Origin: Trichobilharzia szidati
Lineage: Eukaryota > Platyhelminthes > Trematoda > Strigeidida > Schistosomatidae
Reading direction: 5' to 3'
NCBI GenBank assembly: GCA_944472155.2
Contig: OX235272.1
Location: forward strand, 80,048,020 to 80,112,019
Length of the DNA stretch: 64,000 bases
Under the pieces are notes generated by a model. That model did not search any database, was not told the origin of the DNA, and saw only the letters and a program-made list of their open reading frames with translations. This document shows positions 11,928 through 26,900 of this stretch, piece after piece. A program made the translations under genes and the position numbers. Position 1 is the stretch's first letter. Each line of letters opens with the position of its first letter.

Positions 11928-14900
11928 GTATGACATTACCTTCTTATTAACATTTGGTGATTCCTTTAGCTATCGGCCAAAAAATTAGATCAGATGTTGC
12001 TCATTTAAAGGCAGATTTCGGTATCGCTCCCAAGTTAGTTGTCATTGAAGTAAGTGTTCTCTGCTTACATTTTTACTATTACATTGACCTGTTTTAACCG
12101 CACTAAACACTTTGTGAAATAGCAGGTAGTCCTAAAGGTTAACCATATACTGGACTGTATTATTTTCCATGAAATAAATATTACCGGCAAGTGCGATATC
12201 TGGTTGTCAATCAAAAGACCTGTATAAAGCACGGCAGTTTACTTCACCCTCTTTTTACAATTGTGAGACATGGCCGTTAAAAGTTGGGGATATAAGGAGC
12301 CTAGCTGTCATTGAACATAGGTGTTTACGTTCTATCTCCTGTGTTAAGTGGTATAATATGGTGAGTAATACTAGGGTTGGGCATAGAGTGTTAGGTAAGG
12401 AGGGGAAGTCAATCGATGAGGTTGTGATGCCCCATCGAACAAGATAGCTACAACACATGTTACACATACCAAGACTCTTCCTTGTTGAGCAGTGTTAGCC
12501 GACATATAATTAGGTTAGAAAGGGGTTAGCGGTGGTCAAATAGAAAAAACATGGAGGTAATTCATGAAGTTGTATCTTAATATAATCTCACGGGATAAAT
12601 GTTCATGAAATAAATGTTGTTTTTTGACTTCAGGATTGTGTATACATGTTATCGATTTCTATCTTAAGTAACTTAAATTATGTTATAGGTGTTTAACTGC
12701 TAGCTGAGTGTATATTTTCACTGTGTTACGAAAAAGGGAGGACACTATCTACATTTTCTTGTGTCATAATTATGAATCTCATCAGTATGCTTTAGCAAGA
12801 TAGAATAATGTAAAATGTCTTACAATGGTGTCACTTGAACTGAATCGACAAAACTGAAAGAAGTGAACAGAAATATGTATAGATAAATAAAAAGTGTACT
12901 GCTAGATAGCTTAGTCAACGTGTTACTGAATATCTGCTATCGTGGTGGTTTGGAAAGAATAGACAAAAACAATCCGTAGCTCCATTTAGTTGATAGTATT
13001 CATGCAGTGGAGAAAACGAAGGCTTTCAAGGTAATTCATCACAACCGACCGAATCTTTCCAGGATTCGTCTGCTGCACACAGCTGAGGCGGTAGGCATTC
13101 GAACTATTAAACCTAAACTATGCATTCAAAAGAAGTTCGTACGGCCATTATTCCCCCTTGACCTATAAAGACCTAACCAACTGATGACTTCTACACCACC
13201 CCTAACTTATATTTTCAACCCCTCTCCTATCATTCCTTAATTTTATCACACCTTCATTAAAACATAGATCATATACATCACTCACAGTCTAGCTTTCTTT
13301 ATCGACTACTACATCTACTTGAACATTTGTTCGTTTAATCACGCTGTTTTTCGTTATTCTAGTTATCACAGATCACCTGACTTTTTCACCCTTACTAGTG
13401 AATAAAACCATTACCATTATTATGACTAATTGCACAATTTATATCTAATTATTATTTTTCATTTTATTCCTTTACATTCCCTGTAGAACATAGGGCTTCT
13501 AGGTAGAGCTTTGAAGCTTCAGTAACAGTGGTATTTATTTTTACGGGATGGGGTAGCTAGCCTCATAACCAACCTTCCCATCTACATCTTTTACTAGCTT
13601 GGTGAGGTAAAGGAGTATGTCGACCGGGAATCAAACCCCCGATCACATGAGGCGTAGTTGGCGAGCATTCTACCTCTGTGCCACCGACGCACGCACAATT
13701 TATATGCACAATCTTATTATCCTATAGACAAAACACCGTGATTTGTTTATATTCGGATTTTTGTTTGTAAAGTTATGTATATTAGAGTTAGGCCTGATGA
13801 GATCTAATTGAAAACAATATTGTTCGCTTAAATGTATTGTTTTTAAAATTTTACTATGGGAATATTCAGTATTTTGAAAAAGTAGTATATGAGGAAAAAG
13901 TATTGTTGGTGTTTTGAAGTTTGAACCTTAAAGACAATCACAATTCTGCTTGATACTGTAGATATCCTCATTTTTACATCCTTAAGTGGGGCGGTTATTT
14001 GCTTCCTAAACTTCATCTAAACCTATTGGAAAGAGTGTTATTATTATTATTATCACCCCTTTACGTAATTTAACGCCTAGAGTTCGTAGTAAATAAAACT
14101 TGGTGGCTAATGATATCTGTAATACTCTGATGCTACTCCTAGAGTCAAATATGTCTTCGTTGTCTAGTGGAGTTAATCATTAGTTGGCACTCTTTTTCAA
14201 ATTTTATACATTTCTGGCAACTCTTAATTCCTGTTTCATATTTATCATGGTTCTCATTACTGCTATTAATTCTGAAGTTACACAGAATACACTCATTTTA
14301 ATTCTCATAAGTTATGCCAAATATTTTCAAAAATATTTTTGCTGTGCTTTGAAATTTCTGTAGCGGTTGGGCTGATTTTCCGCGGTGGGTGGTCGCTAGT
14401 CCCCACCTAACTTCCCCTCTTTTTCCGGGCTTAGGATCGGCTAGTAAACTAGGCGGGCAGACATTCAGCAGCAGCTACCTCCTCTGGATTCCGAAGATCG
14501 GGTGGCTAGGAAAGATAAACACCTGTGACCTATGAGAGTGAACCAACGAAAAACGTATTGCCCAGCAACTGTGCCGAAAATATAGAGATGGATTGGACAC
14601 ATGCTGAGAAAGCCGTTGAGTGACATCACGTACCAGGCCCTCAAACGGAACCTGGATGGGAAACGGCAAGTGGGGCGTCCGAGGGTGACGTGGGTGAGAC
14701 GAGCACTTTTATGAGCAATCGTGAAGCTAGCTTAAGAGAACTGCATGGAACAGGATTAAGTGGAGATGTGCTTCTGAAGCCCTGCATCCCACACGGAAAC
14801 AAAGGGAAAAATAATAATAATAATACTAACATTGTTAAACATTTACATCACACCTTCCAACAGTAGTACTTTACAGTGCTAACCTTTGCTTACTAGAATA

Positions 14901-17900
14901 AATAAAAACGTCAAGAAAATAATGGATAAAAATTTAAACGTAATTTTTATGGTTGATTATGTTTCAGGATGATTGTCAAGTCATATTTAGAAAACCACTT
15001 GCATTAATAAAGCAGGGTTAACGTGATGTGTCAAAATACTCTGATAACCCAGGATAAACTCATTGTTCGTTAGCAAAAGGTTCAGCTGTTGTTTGTTGAA
15101 GGTGCCTTTTGTCGCATGAATCCGCTTTGAACAGTAACTGATGAAAGAGAATGCAAATGTGACCATGAAATATTACTGCGTGAGTTGCAGTCACTTAGCC
15201 TAAAGTAATTTCCCCGTAGTATACGTACGGACTACTAGTTTAATCTTCCGAAACTGACAGTACACTTGGCTGATCAATTTTTCTAATATTTACGTTACTT
15301 CGTTTAAAATCGGTTACTGAGAAGTAAGACTTAAGCTAAATTTCAAATAGAACTAATGATTATTCATGGGTAGTGTTTATACGTTGACAAAGTAATGCAA
15401 AATATCAAATACTGACACTTACGTATTCATCGCATCATTATTTATCTTGGACCATAGAAGTCAAATAGCATGCAGATACATTATCTTTTGATTGGCAATG
15501 TAAATATGTCCAAAGCACCTGTCTAATGGTCTCTGATTCTATTTCGTCAGCATTGTAAGTCAGTCAATATTACTCCTAGAAATATGTTATAAGCTGCTAT
15601 TGAAGAGGTTTTTATTCAGATGAAATACCACTTTTATTAATTTGAGCAGGTATTAATTCTTGTCGTTGCTACAAAAGAATAAGTACATAAATATATTACC
15701 TTGACAAGATAAGTTCATTGTAGGATATCTAATATAGTAGCATTTTATAGTGGTTTTTCTAAGCTTGAATTCTGATATCTCTAATTACAAATGAAAATAT
15801 TTTAGCAGAGAAAGAACAAACATTAATGCAGAATAATATGGATCCATTTTATTTCGTTGGTTCTCATCAGCTTCATACACCCTATAATCTTTAATAAATA
15901 AAAGTCAGCGTAGAATTTAACATACTTTTGTCATTGACAAGCATATTATAAGAGTGTCATTGTTTTTATTCCTCTATGTTCCCAGTGAAACATTGGGCTT
16001 CAGGATAGGGCTTTGAAGTTTCAGTAGCAGTGGTGTTTTTTTCTCTACGGGATGGGGTTGCTAGCCTCATGACCAACCTTCTCCCTTTGCCAGTCTTATT
16101 GCTGGCTTAGCCAGGTAAAGGATCGAACGACCTATGTGGTTGGCGGGCATTCTACCGCTGTGCCACCACCGAGTGTGTCAAGGTGAGGTAAAACGTCAGG
16201 ATGACAAGGTAGCTGAAGTTTAAGTATATATATATTGTTAGAGAGAAGTTTCTAAAAAATTAATTGGCAGTTTTAGGGTGCGATCATCAGACACATAACA
16301 CAAGTGATCGATAACTATATGTTATTATGTCTAGTTACTTTTGTTTTCACCTTTATCATCGAATTTGAACTCACTCTATATATGTGATAATAATTCTCAA
16401 GCCATGTTAAGAACTAAATGACTTGTGACTATTGTATGATATTGTATGACTTAAAATTGTTCTCGATAGCTAAGATGTATTCATTCTTTGTAATCTCAAA
16501 GACGTGCATCGGTCGGTCGGTTTTCGACATAGAACTTTGCACATATGTGAGGAAGTTCAAGTCGCCACACTCCATGTAGCACACAAAGTAAGAGAAGAAA
16601 GTGGGAGAAATGCATAATATAGACAGTAAACAGAGGTGTGAGACAAAGGAATAGTAATAACGAAGAACAATATAGTTTCATTGGAAATCATGAGTCACAA
16701 GGAGTGGATGCATCTGCGCCATCACTGAGAACGATTTTGAGCCATGTTACCAATTGTTTCCAACCATTGGTTTTTACCGTCCCGAGGACCCCAGTTAGGA
16801 AGTCCACACCTTTCTACATGCATCGGTGGCACAGCGGTGGAATACTTGCGAACCACATATGTGCTCCGGGGTTGGATCCCCGGTCGAAGCACTCCTTTAC
16901 CTCGCTAAGCCAGTAATGCTGCGACAGAAACTTCAAGCCTCTTCTAGCTTGAAGTCCTATGTTCCACACTGGGAACGTAAAGGAATATACAAAAAAGTCT
17001 CAAAGATGCATTAAGCCCCCTTGTTTTTTATTTCATGTTACTATTCCTTCTCTGCGTACATTTCTGCTCGTTACGGTTTTTTAAAATTTTATTTCTTTTC
17101 TCTGCCTTTGTGTGTACTACATCGCAACCTCAACTGTTGCACTTCTGTGCTAACATTCTGTGTTGAATCTGAGTCAGTTAATTTGACAGTAGCTCTGAAA
17201 GCACCTATTTACCTTAAGCTGTTAACATTGATAGTTGGCTCTTATTTTTACCGAATATTGGAATTCAAAATTTTCTTTTATTCACTTGTTTCTTTTTTCT
17301 TTAAAAAAAACACATTTAGATTGGTGATTTACCACAGTCAAAATTGTACATTGAACAAAAGTATAAATTCGCTAGCAAATATGATATAATTCTATCGCAT
17401 ATGCAATTTCCATCACATGTATCTGAGTCAAAGGTAAAATTGACACACATATACACACAAAAAGTGAATGATTTGTACTCAAGATTTTAGATTATATCAA
17501 CAAGCTGAATACTGATTCATCCGTCCATGGTATTACTTTACAAGTGAGTTCAGTGTTTATTGTAATATTCATTTTCTTAGTTTTATATTTTCTGGTGGCA
17601 TGTTTAATATTATCACAGATATTTTGAACACGTGTTTATATATATATATATATGTCTCCGGGCGGTCTAAACCCTTCCCCTATGTGACTCAAATCAACTT
17701 CATAGACTGATGCCGGATATTGCTTTCACTAATCCGAACTTTTTTCAACCCAACTTTATGTCAGTTAACACTGTTTGTCGAGGAAGGCGGTGGCTTGGCA
17801 TGCGCAACACGTGTTTCAGCCATCTCAGTCGGTATAGCTTCACAACTTCACCGATTGACTGACCCTTTTTGCCAAGCACTGTACGCCTAACCTTATTGTT

Positions 17901-20900
17901 GTATACCATGTTCTAATTTTTATCACAAGAGATAGAATGCAAATATTTGTGGTCAAAGGCAGCTAGTCTTTTCATATCTTCCACTGTCAGTGGCCATGTC
18001 TCACAGCCATAAAGGCGGACAGAGCGATCAATAGCCGGATACGACATCTACGCTGGAGATAACGTCAGTTGGTTATATGCCACATGAGTCTCTTTTTTAT
18101 CAGTGCTGAGATTTCGTCAGCAATCTGCCCTGTCGTTAAGTTCAGTTCTGCTGCATCACCTTACGTTTGTCAGGAGCGCATTGCATGTTAAACATTCGAA
18201 GATAACGTGTTCAGAAGACTCTGCATTTCGTTAGCGTTCTCTTCACTTAGGAGGAGAAAAAGATATCCGCATACTTTAAGTCGATTGAGGTATCCCCTCG
18301 TAGCTATTCATTCAGCTGTTTATTCAACTTATGTGGCTGAAGGAGATTGAAAGAAAGTTCTCCACAGAAAATAATACACAAGTATGATTTCTAACTACTC
18401 ATGTGAACTAGTAAGTAGTATATTACTATTATGCAAAAGATTATAGATAAGCGATGGCGGATTTAATCCGTAGTGATGAGTAGATAAAGAGTAAAAACTA
18501 CACGAAGTGCGGTTTAAGTTGTTAACAGGAATTCCGGCGGTACAGTTACGAGCTAGTGTGAAACTTGCTTTCTTCTAAAGGTACGATACTATGAAAATTA
18601 GACACAAAAATGCTTCCTCTTAAAAGTTCAAATATTAAGTGGTGTTTAAAAGTATTGTTGAACCCAATTAGTCCACTAGTTTCTTATCGCGTGTTATTGT
18701 TTGCCTTGCTTGTGCACTGGAATTTAATGTCATTTTCAGTAACATTAAAGCTCTTGGTTGGGCATGAGGCTAGCAGTCCATCCGGTAAAAGTAAACATCA
18801 CTGCTTCAAGCCTCTGAGTAACATTGACCATAAATAAAATTATCTTAATTCGCCTTAGTTAAGTCCACCCTGACTGGCGTTTGACATATTTTCTGGCATA
18901 TTGTACTATCTTGCTGGTCTGCAACTAAGAGAAGTAAAGCATGTCTAATTGGAAACACGTTTTAATTGTTTCCCTCGTTTAGGCGCATCAGGCAATAACG
19001 ATATCCACCGCCTATCTTAGACATGTAAACAAACCATTAGTGATACGAATTACACTTTCAGATCATATATTCTATTCCACAAGCTTGAAGTGTTTCTCCA
19101 AACTACCTGGTAAGGCTGAGGGTGGTCAGACGTCGGTCTTCCTCACGAAATCCACATTTGGTCACGTGTTCATAGCCTCTACGAGGTAATACCAGTTCAG
19201 TGTTCTTCAAAAAAGTGAAAGGGCAAATTCAAACGTCTGGTACTTACAACCGGCCTAGTGGACATCCAGGTCTACTTGAAGGAGCTGCAAACCTTGATTC
19301 CGAAATTCTAGTGTACAAGGCCTCCAGAATCCGAACGGATCGAATGGCGTATGAACATGTTTTGGTCACCCTCAACATTAGGAACTCAGCTACTGACGCT
19401 TCTCCACTGCCTCATGGACCAGACTTCAAGTCAAAGGCTTGGGGCGTGGCTCCTTAAGGTAACTATCTGCTCCAGTAAGGGCGACTGGGTAGTATCCCAG
19501 CAGTCGCACAAACTGTGAGATTTTGTGTAGTGCATCTTTTGGTGCCCATAATATACCACGTTTTTAGTTTAATAATAATAAATAATAGCGAACTTAAAGG
19601 TGCTCTAGATGATCACAACTACTATTATTATTATTATTATCAGGTTTCTTTTCTGTATGTAAAGTGGTTAATAACATAAATAATAGTAGCCTCAATACAA
19701 TGTATCTAGTTGTACTGTACCAAATGCGGAAAATTCCACATTGTAACATTACTACTGTTTTGGAATAAAGCACATTATTATTATTGTAAAGTCTGATTAA
19801 AGTTTTGATTTGATTTTTGTCTGCAATTATAGTTACCTTTTGATTCATTTATGAATATCAATGTTTCCAATTCGTTGAATGCAGTTGTTACTCACAAAGA
19901 TGTTGAAGGGTATGTTCAATATGTTGTCTATATTCTGTGTATGCCTTAATTGACTGATAACTGGTCTTTTATTCTCATTTGAATGAATATCTTGACACTT
20001 TAATCGTTTAGTGTTTGAAGAGGGTATACTGTATAGGCTTTATCATATTGGATAAGTTTATTCAACATTACACATAGTGATTGTGTGTGCGTACACATTT
20101 CTCTACCGTAATGTTAATTATGAGTGGTTGCGGCAAAAGTGGAAAACCTCGCGCCAAGGCTAAAACCTGATCAGTTTGCGCTGATGTCCACTTTCCAGTT
20201 GGTCGTGTCCATCGTCTCTTGCACAGGAGAAACTGCGTTTATGCTTTAGTCTACTTAGCAGTTATCCTCAAATATCTGGCGACTGAAGTGCTCGAATTAG
20301 TCGGTAATGTTTCTGACTGACTGTTTTCAACATAAAATTCTGCACCGATGTGCCACAGTTCAAGTCGCTACACCCCATGTAGCACACAAAACAAGAGAAG
20401 AAAGTAAAAAGAAATGCAAAATAGAGACAAAAAACAGAGATATGGGACAAAAAGAACAATAGTATCGAAGAATAATATAGTTTCATTGGAAATTATAAGT
20501 CACAAGGAGTGGATGCATCTCGCCAGCCATTGAGAACAATGAGTTTGAGCCCGTATCATCAGTTGTCTCCAGCCTTCATTGGTGTTTACCGTCCTTAGGA
20601 CCCCAACCAGTGAGGAAGTCTACACCTTCCTACGTGGCTGGCTGGCTTAAACTAACTGTTGTGGATTTCATTGACTGATGAAGCCACGTTTGGTTCGACC
20701 ACCACTAGCTTTCTTTTTTCCAACCTCACGCTATGTCAGCTAACATTGCCCGTCGAGGAAGGCGTTGGCTAGGAATGCACGCGTAACACATGTCCTAACC
20801 ATCTCAATTGATGCAGCTGCTTCACAACCTCGTCGATTGATTTCCCCTCCTTACCTAGCACTCGACGCCTAACCTCAATATTGCTTACCTTATTATACCG

Positions 20901-23900
20901 TTTCACACGGGAGATAGAACGCAGGCACCTATGATCAAAGATAGCTTGCCTTTTCATATCCTTCACTTTCGATGGCCAGGTCTCACAACCATAAGGGAGG
21001 ATGGAGCGGACTGCTGAGCAGTACACCCGATAGCCGGATATCACGTCTACTCCAGAGACGGCGTAAACTGGCATATGCGGAACTAGCCCTCTGCATCAGT
21101 GCTGAGATTTCGTCAGAGATCAACCCATTGAGGCTGATGCAATTTCCCAAATAAGTGAAGCGTTCAACGTGCTCTACCACTTCACTCCCCATTTCTGGTG
21201 ACAACAAGAAGACCGGTATCATCTGTGGTCACTTGCAGTTGGCCATCTGCAACGATAAGGAGTTTGAACTAACTGTTCAGTAGTGTAACCATCACTCAGG
21301 GTATATATATATGTATATATATGTATATTCATTTTTTTCAATTTGACTAATCATCAAATCCTCCTATTATAAGTTTGCTTTTGGTGTTTGGTTTGATTCG
21401 AAGGATATTACTTCTTATCTGTTGTGTTCTTGAGTACTTTCAAAGTAATTAGTTGTGGTTTTAATCACTGAATAAGTTAGTAATGTGACTTACGCATTGA
21501 ATTGAGTAGCTTTTCATCAAATGCTTTAAGTTGTTTCTCGTCAGTCTTTGTGCTCCACTTGCCTTGTGTAACTGTTTGGCATGTTTAATCTCTGAAAGAC
21601 TAACTTGAATTACTCGTATATTTTAAGACATTTTACTGAATTAGGATTTCTTATTTTTGCACCCTTTTTTCGTCCTCCAGTGCTTCGCTTAACGCTAATG
21701 TCATAGTGATTTCCCTGATATTGTAGATTTTCTGTTTACTGTTGGGAGAGTCTTGTTGTTCATTAAATTGTGCATTTCAAGGCATAGCAGGTAGCTAGGC
21801 TGAAATCGATTACAAAATATTGTAAAATGGGAGACAATGGTGGTGGTGATTAGTCATAATAGATTTGTAGTGTGGGTTAGGAAAACTGACAAGTCAGTTC
21901 AAGATTATAAAAGGTGTCAGGTGAGTGGCTAGTACAAAGTGGTTTGTGTTAAACAGGAGATAGTAAGACTGCAATGAGAGGTTCATAATGAAATAACGAA
22001 TACGTGAATTGAAATAGGTGGAGGCATATATTGAGAAAAGAGATAATATTACTAATAATAAGTCCGGATAGTATAAATAGAAAATTCCATAGTATTGAGA
22101 GAATATTTGCATGAAGGATATAAATTATGAATAATAATGATTGTTATAATAAGCAAAGAAAAAGCAGTCAACAGGGTTAAGGGGAAGAGGCACTCTTGGT
22201 GAGAAGAAAAATCACTAATTCAAGTTTGGCTGCAGTAGGAACAACGTCTGGACGTGTTCTTTTTGGATACAAAGTTCGGGTTTAGTCGATCTTATTGCAA
22301 CAGCTTCAGCTATGTGTGGGGGACGCAAGCGAACAGTACGTGATAACGACTTCGGAATTCGGTATATAACCCTGAAAGCTGTGTTGACATCGATACGATG
22401 TCCAGTATCGATCAGGTGTGACAGGATCGAGTTTTTTATGCACTTAATTTCCCCCCTTGCTGAATCAAGTTGGTAAATGTTCTCGAACCCGTAGACGAAC
22501 CTGCCTAATCGTGCGCCCTATATAACTTGAACCACAGGAACAGTTTAAGTGATATACGCATGAAGAAGAGCTAATCTTAGGTAAGACATCTTGGAGTTGC
22601 TGGGCGAACATTGGACGGCTACTGAAGGATAGACACAGACGTGCAGAGTAGAAAGTTTTCTTGATCGCCCTGGTTAAACGTTGCGATAGAATCTCCGCAG
22701 GATTATCTCCCTTGAATTGGAGACGTAAAAACAGAGGCTTTTTCTCCACCGTTGCCAGTTCATGTTTACGACTACTGTAACCTATGCTGGCTTTAATGAA
22801 CTTCTCTGGATATCCGTTCTCGCTTAGAATGCCTCGGATGACCTGGAGTTCTTTCTCTGCACAGTCTTCGGAACAAATAGACCTCGCTCTAAATGCTAAG
22901 CACCTGATCAGATTACGTTTGTATTTCATCGGTACAAAGCTAAGGAAGTGTGGATACTGAGCTTTGATCTCTAGCTTTCTAAATATGGTTCTTTTGACGG
23001 AGCCATCCTCTCTTCTCGTTAGTAGGACGTCGAGGAAGTGTAGAGAGTCGTTGTATTCTCCTTCATAGGTGAAATGGACCGCTGGGCGAGCATTATTTTG
23101 ACACCCCATAACTAATCTGTTGACAGTATTCCCAATAAAATCACCGCTTTTTCCTTACGATTTCGGTTGTAAAGTGACTTTTAATATTTAGTCTGGATGT
23201 TAAGAAGAATGTTTATATATATTTTCTTTCGAATAATCGGTTCAAATCACTTGTGTTCTTCTGCAGTAACCAGTTATCTAAGTTTGAAGGCATCCGAGCG
23301 AAATTACTGAATCGTTTGGAACAAGAACCAACGTTACTACTAAAATGATATTTCTACCTGATATTAACAACTTAGTAGAGCTTCAATGTGACCTACCTCT
23401 TATGTCCAACATTCCAGTTACCCACGTTATACTAAAAGAGACACAAAGAAGACTCCCCCATCAGCGTATTGCCATTGTGTCGACGATTAACATTCAATAT
23501 GAATTGTGTGAATAAAAGTCGTAACTGACTTTTGGAATCAAGATAACGCATTATTTTTCACCAGACGATGGATACATTTTTATTCATATATCAGGAATAA
23601 TTGAACACCTGGTTGATATTCTGATTGTCTTAACCTCTCTTGTGTTGATGCTGATAATATAATCCAGAGAATAGAAGAAAAAGTAGATTTTCTTCTTTCT
23701 TAGGAATGTCTCTCGCTAACCAACCACAATTTATTATTTTATTCCATTGAGTTCCCGCTGTGGAACATAGAGCTTCAAGCCTGAACTTTGAAGTTTCAGT
23801 AGCGTTGATGTTTTCGCTCTCTACGGGATGGGGTTACTAGCCTCATGTTCCTAGCTTCCCTTTTAACCGTGGTTACTAAGCGGGATTTAGGAGTGTGTCG

Positions 23901-26900
23901 GTTGGGTATCGAACTCTGGACCATTTACTTGGTTGGCCACTGTCCTATCACTGAACCACCGACGTACTCAACTTTAATATTGAGTTCTTACTTATTGTTG
24001 TCACAGTTGTTCATCTTTTTTGAGTAAGTCAAGCTGTTTCACAAACCTTTGAAAACACTTAAATCAGTTGTTTTTGATGAAATGCAATAACTGCTGGGGA
24101 CAAAGTTAAACTATTATAACCCCAAAACCACAGTGACCTTGAACAACCAATCGGAATTCAGATGCAAAAAAGTCTCATAATCGTTGAAAAATACACTAAA
24201 AAGATATTGCAGACTTGATATTTAACTGCATACTTGTAGCTTATGTGTTGTAAGAATGTCTCTCAGTCAATACACAGATGGCCGGTCTATAGATAAATCG
24301 TACCATGTACAATATACCCATTCATCCAGGTGACTGTAAGTCATGGTACTTTGAGTTCCATTGACATTTCTGACACTTTTCTTCAAGTTACTCCTAATTC
24401 TAACCATAATCCTTACTTCTGAACCGAAATTTAACCCTAATCCTAACCTTAACCCTTGACCTTGAACCTTAATCTTAATAGCCATAACCCTACCTAACAG
24501 CAAAGATTTGCAGAAAAAATATCAAGTAAATAAGTAGAATACTGTACCTATCCTCTCCAAGTCCAAAAATGCAGGCATGCCTTAATTTGGGATGATATTT
24601 CATAGCATTCCCTGTGTGTAGTCGGTTCTTGAAGGTCAACTTTTGGAAGACCTTGACTTTAGCTGCTGTGTACACGGTCATCGATGATATTTTACCGTTT
24701 TTAACAATTTTATGTCAACAAAAATCTAAGTTTTTTGGTTAGTAGTCCATTTACATCAGTCAAAAAAGTAGCAAGAAGTAAAAATTACTGAGGATTGTTG
24801 TTCTCTAAGTTTCTAGATAATTGAAAACATTTCTTTCCCGTAGTAGATTTTTAACAGGCAACAACTGTGAAAAACAGCAGTGTATGTAATGAATTCGTAA
24901 GTTTCGCTAGGCGGACGCGTCAGCTGAACACTCCTCCACAAAACATTGTTATTCATACAGTGTTTTAAGGTCAAATACAAATAAACACACATGAACATTG
25001 TTTAATTCAATTTTAGATTTTCCCGTCTATTGTTTGGACCGAAGTGCTCGGTCTTAGGTGTTGACATGTCGGCTCCTTGTGCAGATGCTTCGACGATGTC
25101 TTGTCAAGTAACTTGAAGTCAGTTGGTGGGTGGTGACTAGCAATGGGATCCAGGATGCACATTTCGACTGAGCCCTTCGGTCTAATCAATCGATGGGAAA
25201 ATCTAAAATTGAATGAAATAATTAATTAAACTAGTTGCACAAGAAGTGGCTCTCGTGGCCCAATTGGTCTAGTGGATAAAGCTTTGGAGTTTGAAACTAT
25301 AGGCACCGGACTTAAACTTTGGTGGGAATAGCATCACTCACCTGGGGAATGCAGGTACATCCAATTGACGAGTCCCACATAGGACGAAATGCGCTTCCTG
25401 GATCCTATTGCGCTAGTCCCCATCTACCAATTGACATGAACATTGTGACAAAAAATAAGTATCAATTTGAACAGATATACGATCTATACGTTTTGTGTGT
25501 GATAATCTATTAACGTCATCATTAAGTGAATAGTATTCAACAAAGTACATATTAGAATATAAACTGGCGTTATTGTGGTAGAATTAATACATTATAATAA
25601 AGGTTTTTTTGTATTTCCCAATGAATGAAAAACAAAACGATATTGTTTTTACTGATGTTTCGCAATTTGATCCTAATAGCTTTATCAAACTATTATTAAA
25701 CCGGAATTTACAAAATCTCAGCATATATATGACAAAGAGTTGAGAGGTGAGAAAATAGACTTAGGTCAAGTTAAAGGCACATATTGAAAGTCAAAAAAAC
25801 AATATCGTTTTGTTTTCCATTCATTGCGAAATACAAAAAACCTTTATTATAATGAACATCATATACCGAATGCCCAAATTTTTTCAAACTGTTAAAAGTG
25901 AACCTGGTTTGGACATATATAGAATTAATACAGTTATGAACTTGAATAAGGCATTAAGAAGACAAATTCCGCGAAAGGATATCATTTCGTAGTTTCTTTA
26001 CAACCGCTTTACAACTAACATGGTTAACAATAATAAAATAAAGTTCATGACAATTACTCAGTCAAATAAAGAAAACAAAAGTATATTCTAATGACCAATC
26101 ATATTTAGATAAGTCATACTGTCCATGGTAGGCGAAGATTGAAATTGACAGCTCAAAGACTTTGGTCAGCCATCAAACTCACATTCTACGCCGCATCTCT
26201 TTTTCTCACATGCCGAACATTTTCGATCCCTGTACCTACGATTAAAGGACGAAATTCTATGGACTCTACTTCAAACTGTATATACAAGTTCACCTGCAAC
26301 TGTGGTGACACCTATACAGGTAGAACCAACAGAATTTTCCAATGTTGTCGAAAAGAACATGTTCCTAAATGGTGACTAAATCATAAAGAAAATCCCAATG
26401 CGATTAATCTGAATAGAAATCCAGCATCATCTATTGCAAAACACTTATTAATGTCAGGTCACAAAATCAATATTAATGACTTTCACAATTATTTCACATA
26501 ACTCTAATTCAAGATTGGTTATTGAAGGTGATGGAAGTACTGTGGGACGTATCCTAAAGTTTGTGGAAGCCCTAGCAATTAGAAAGTTTAAGCCACCTTT
26601 ATGCGTTCAAAAACAATTCGTCATCACATTAAACCTCCCTTGGCAAATTTTGTTTTGATACCATAGCAGATGTACTATTGTAACAACAGAAGACAAGGGC
26701 CAGGCAACATTATTATAGATAAGTGAAGCAAACAAACACAGTCTTCTGATTGGTTGTTTCTCGCTTAAAGTTAATCTTTCATCTATTTGTGACTGTTTTT
26801 TGAATGTCAGATCATCTATATGTTAACTGTATCCACCTACGCAAAGTGTGCTGTAGTCGGTTTTTGAATAAGTCTTGTTCATACTATCTCACGACCAATC

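Noticed and set aside
14968..15020. Exon-like stretch after TTTCAG reading [17 protein letters not shown], resembling the MTHFD catalytic-helix region
   Set aside because: It lacks the preceding Val-Gly, runs into stops, has a poor donor, and exon 3 at 17320-17433 supplies this region with perfect phase.
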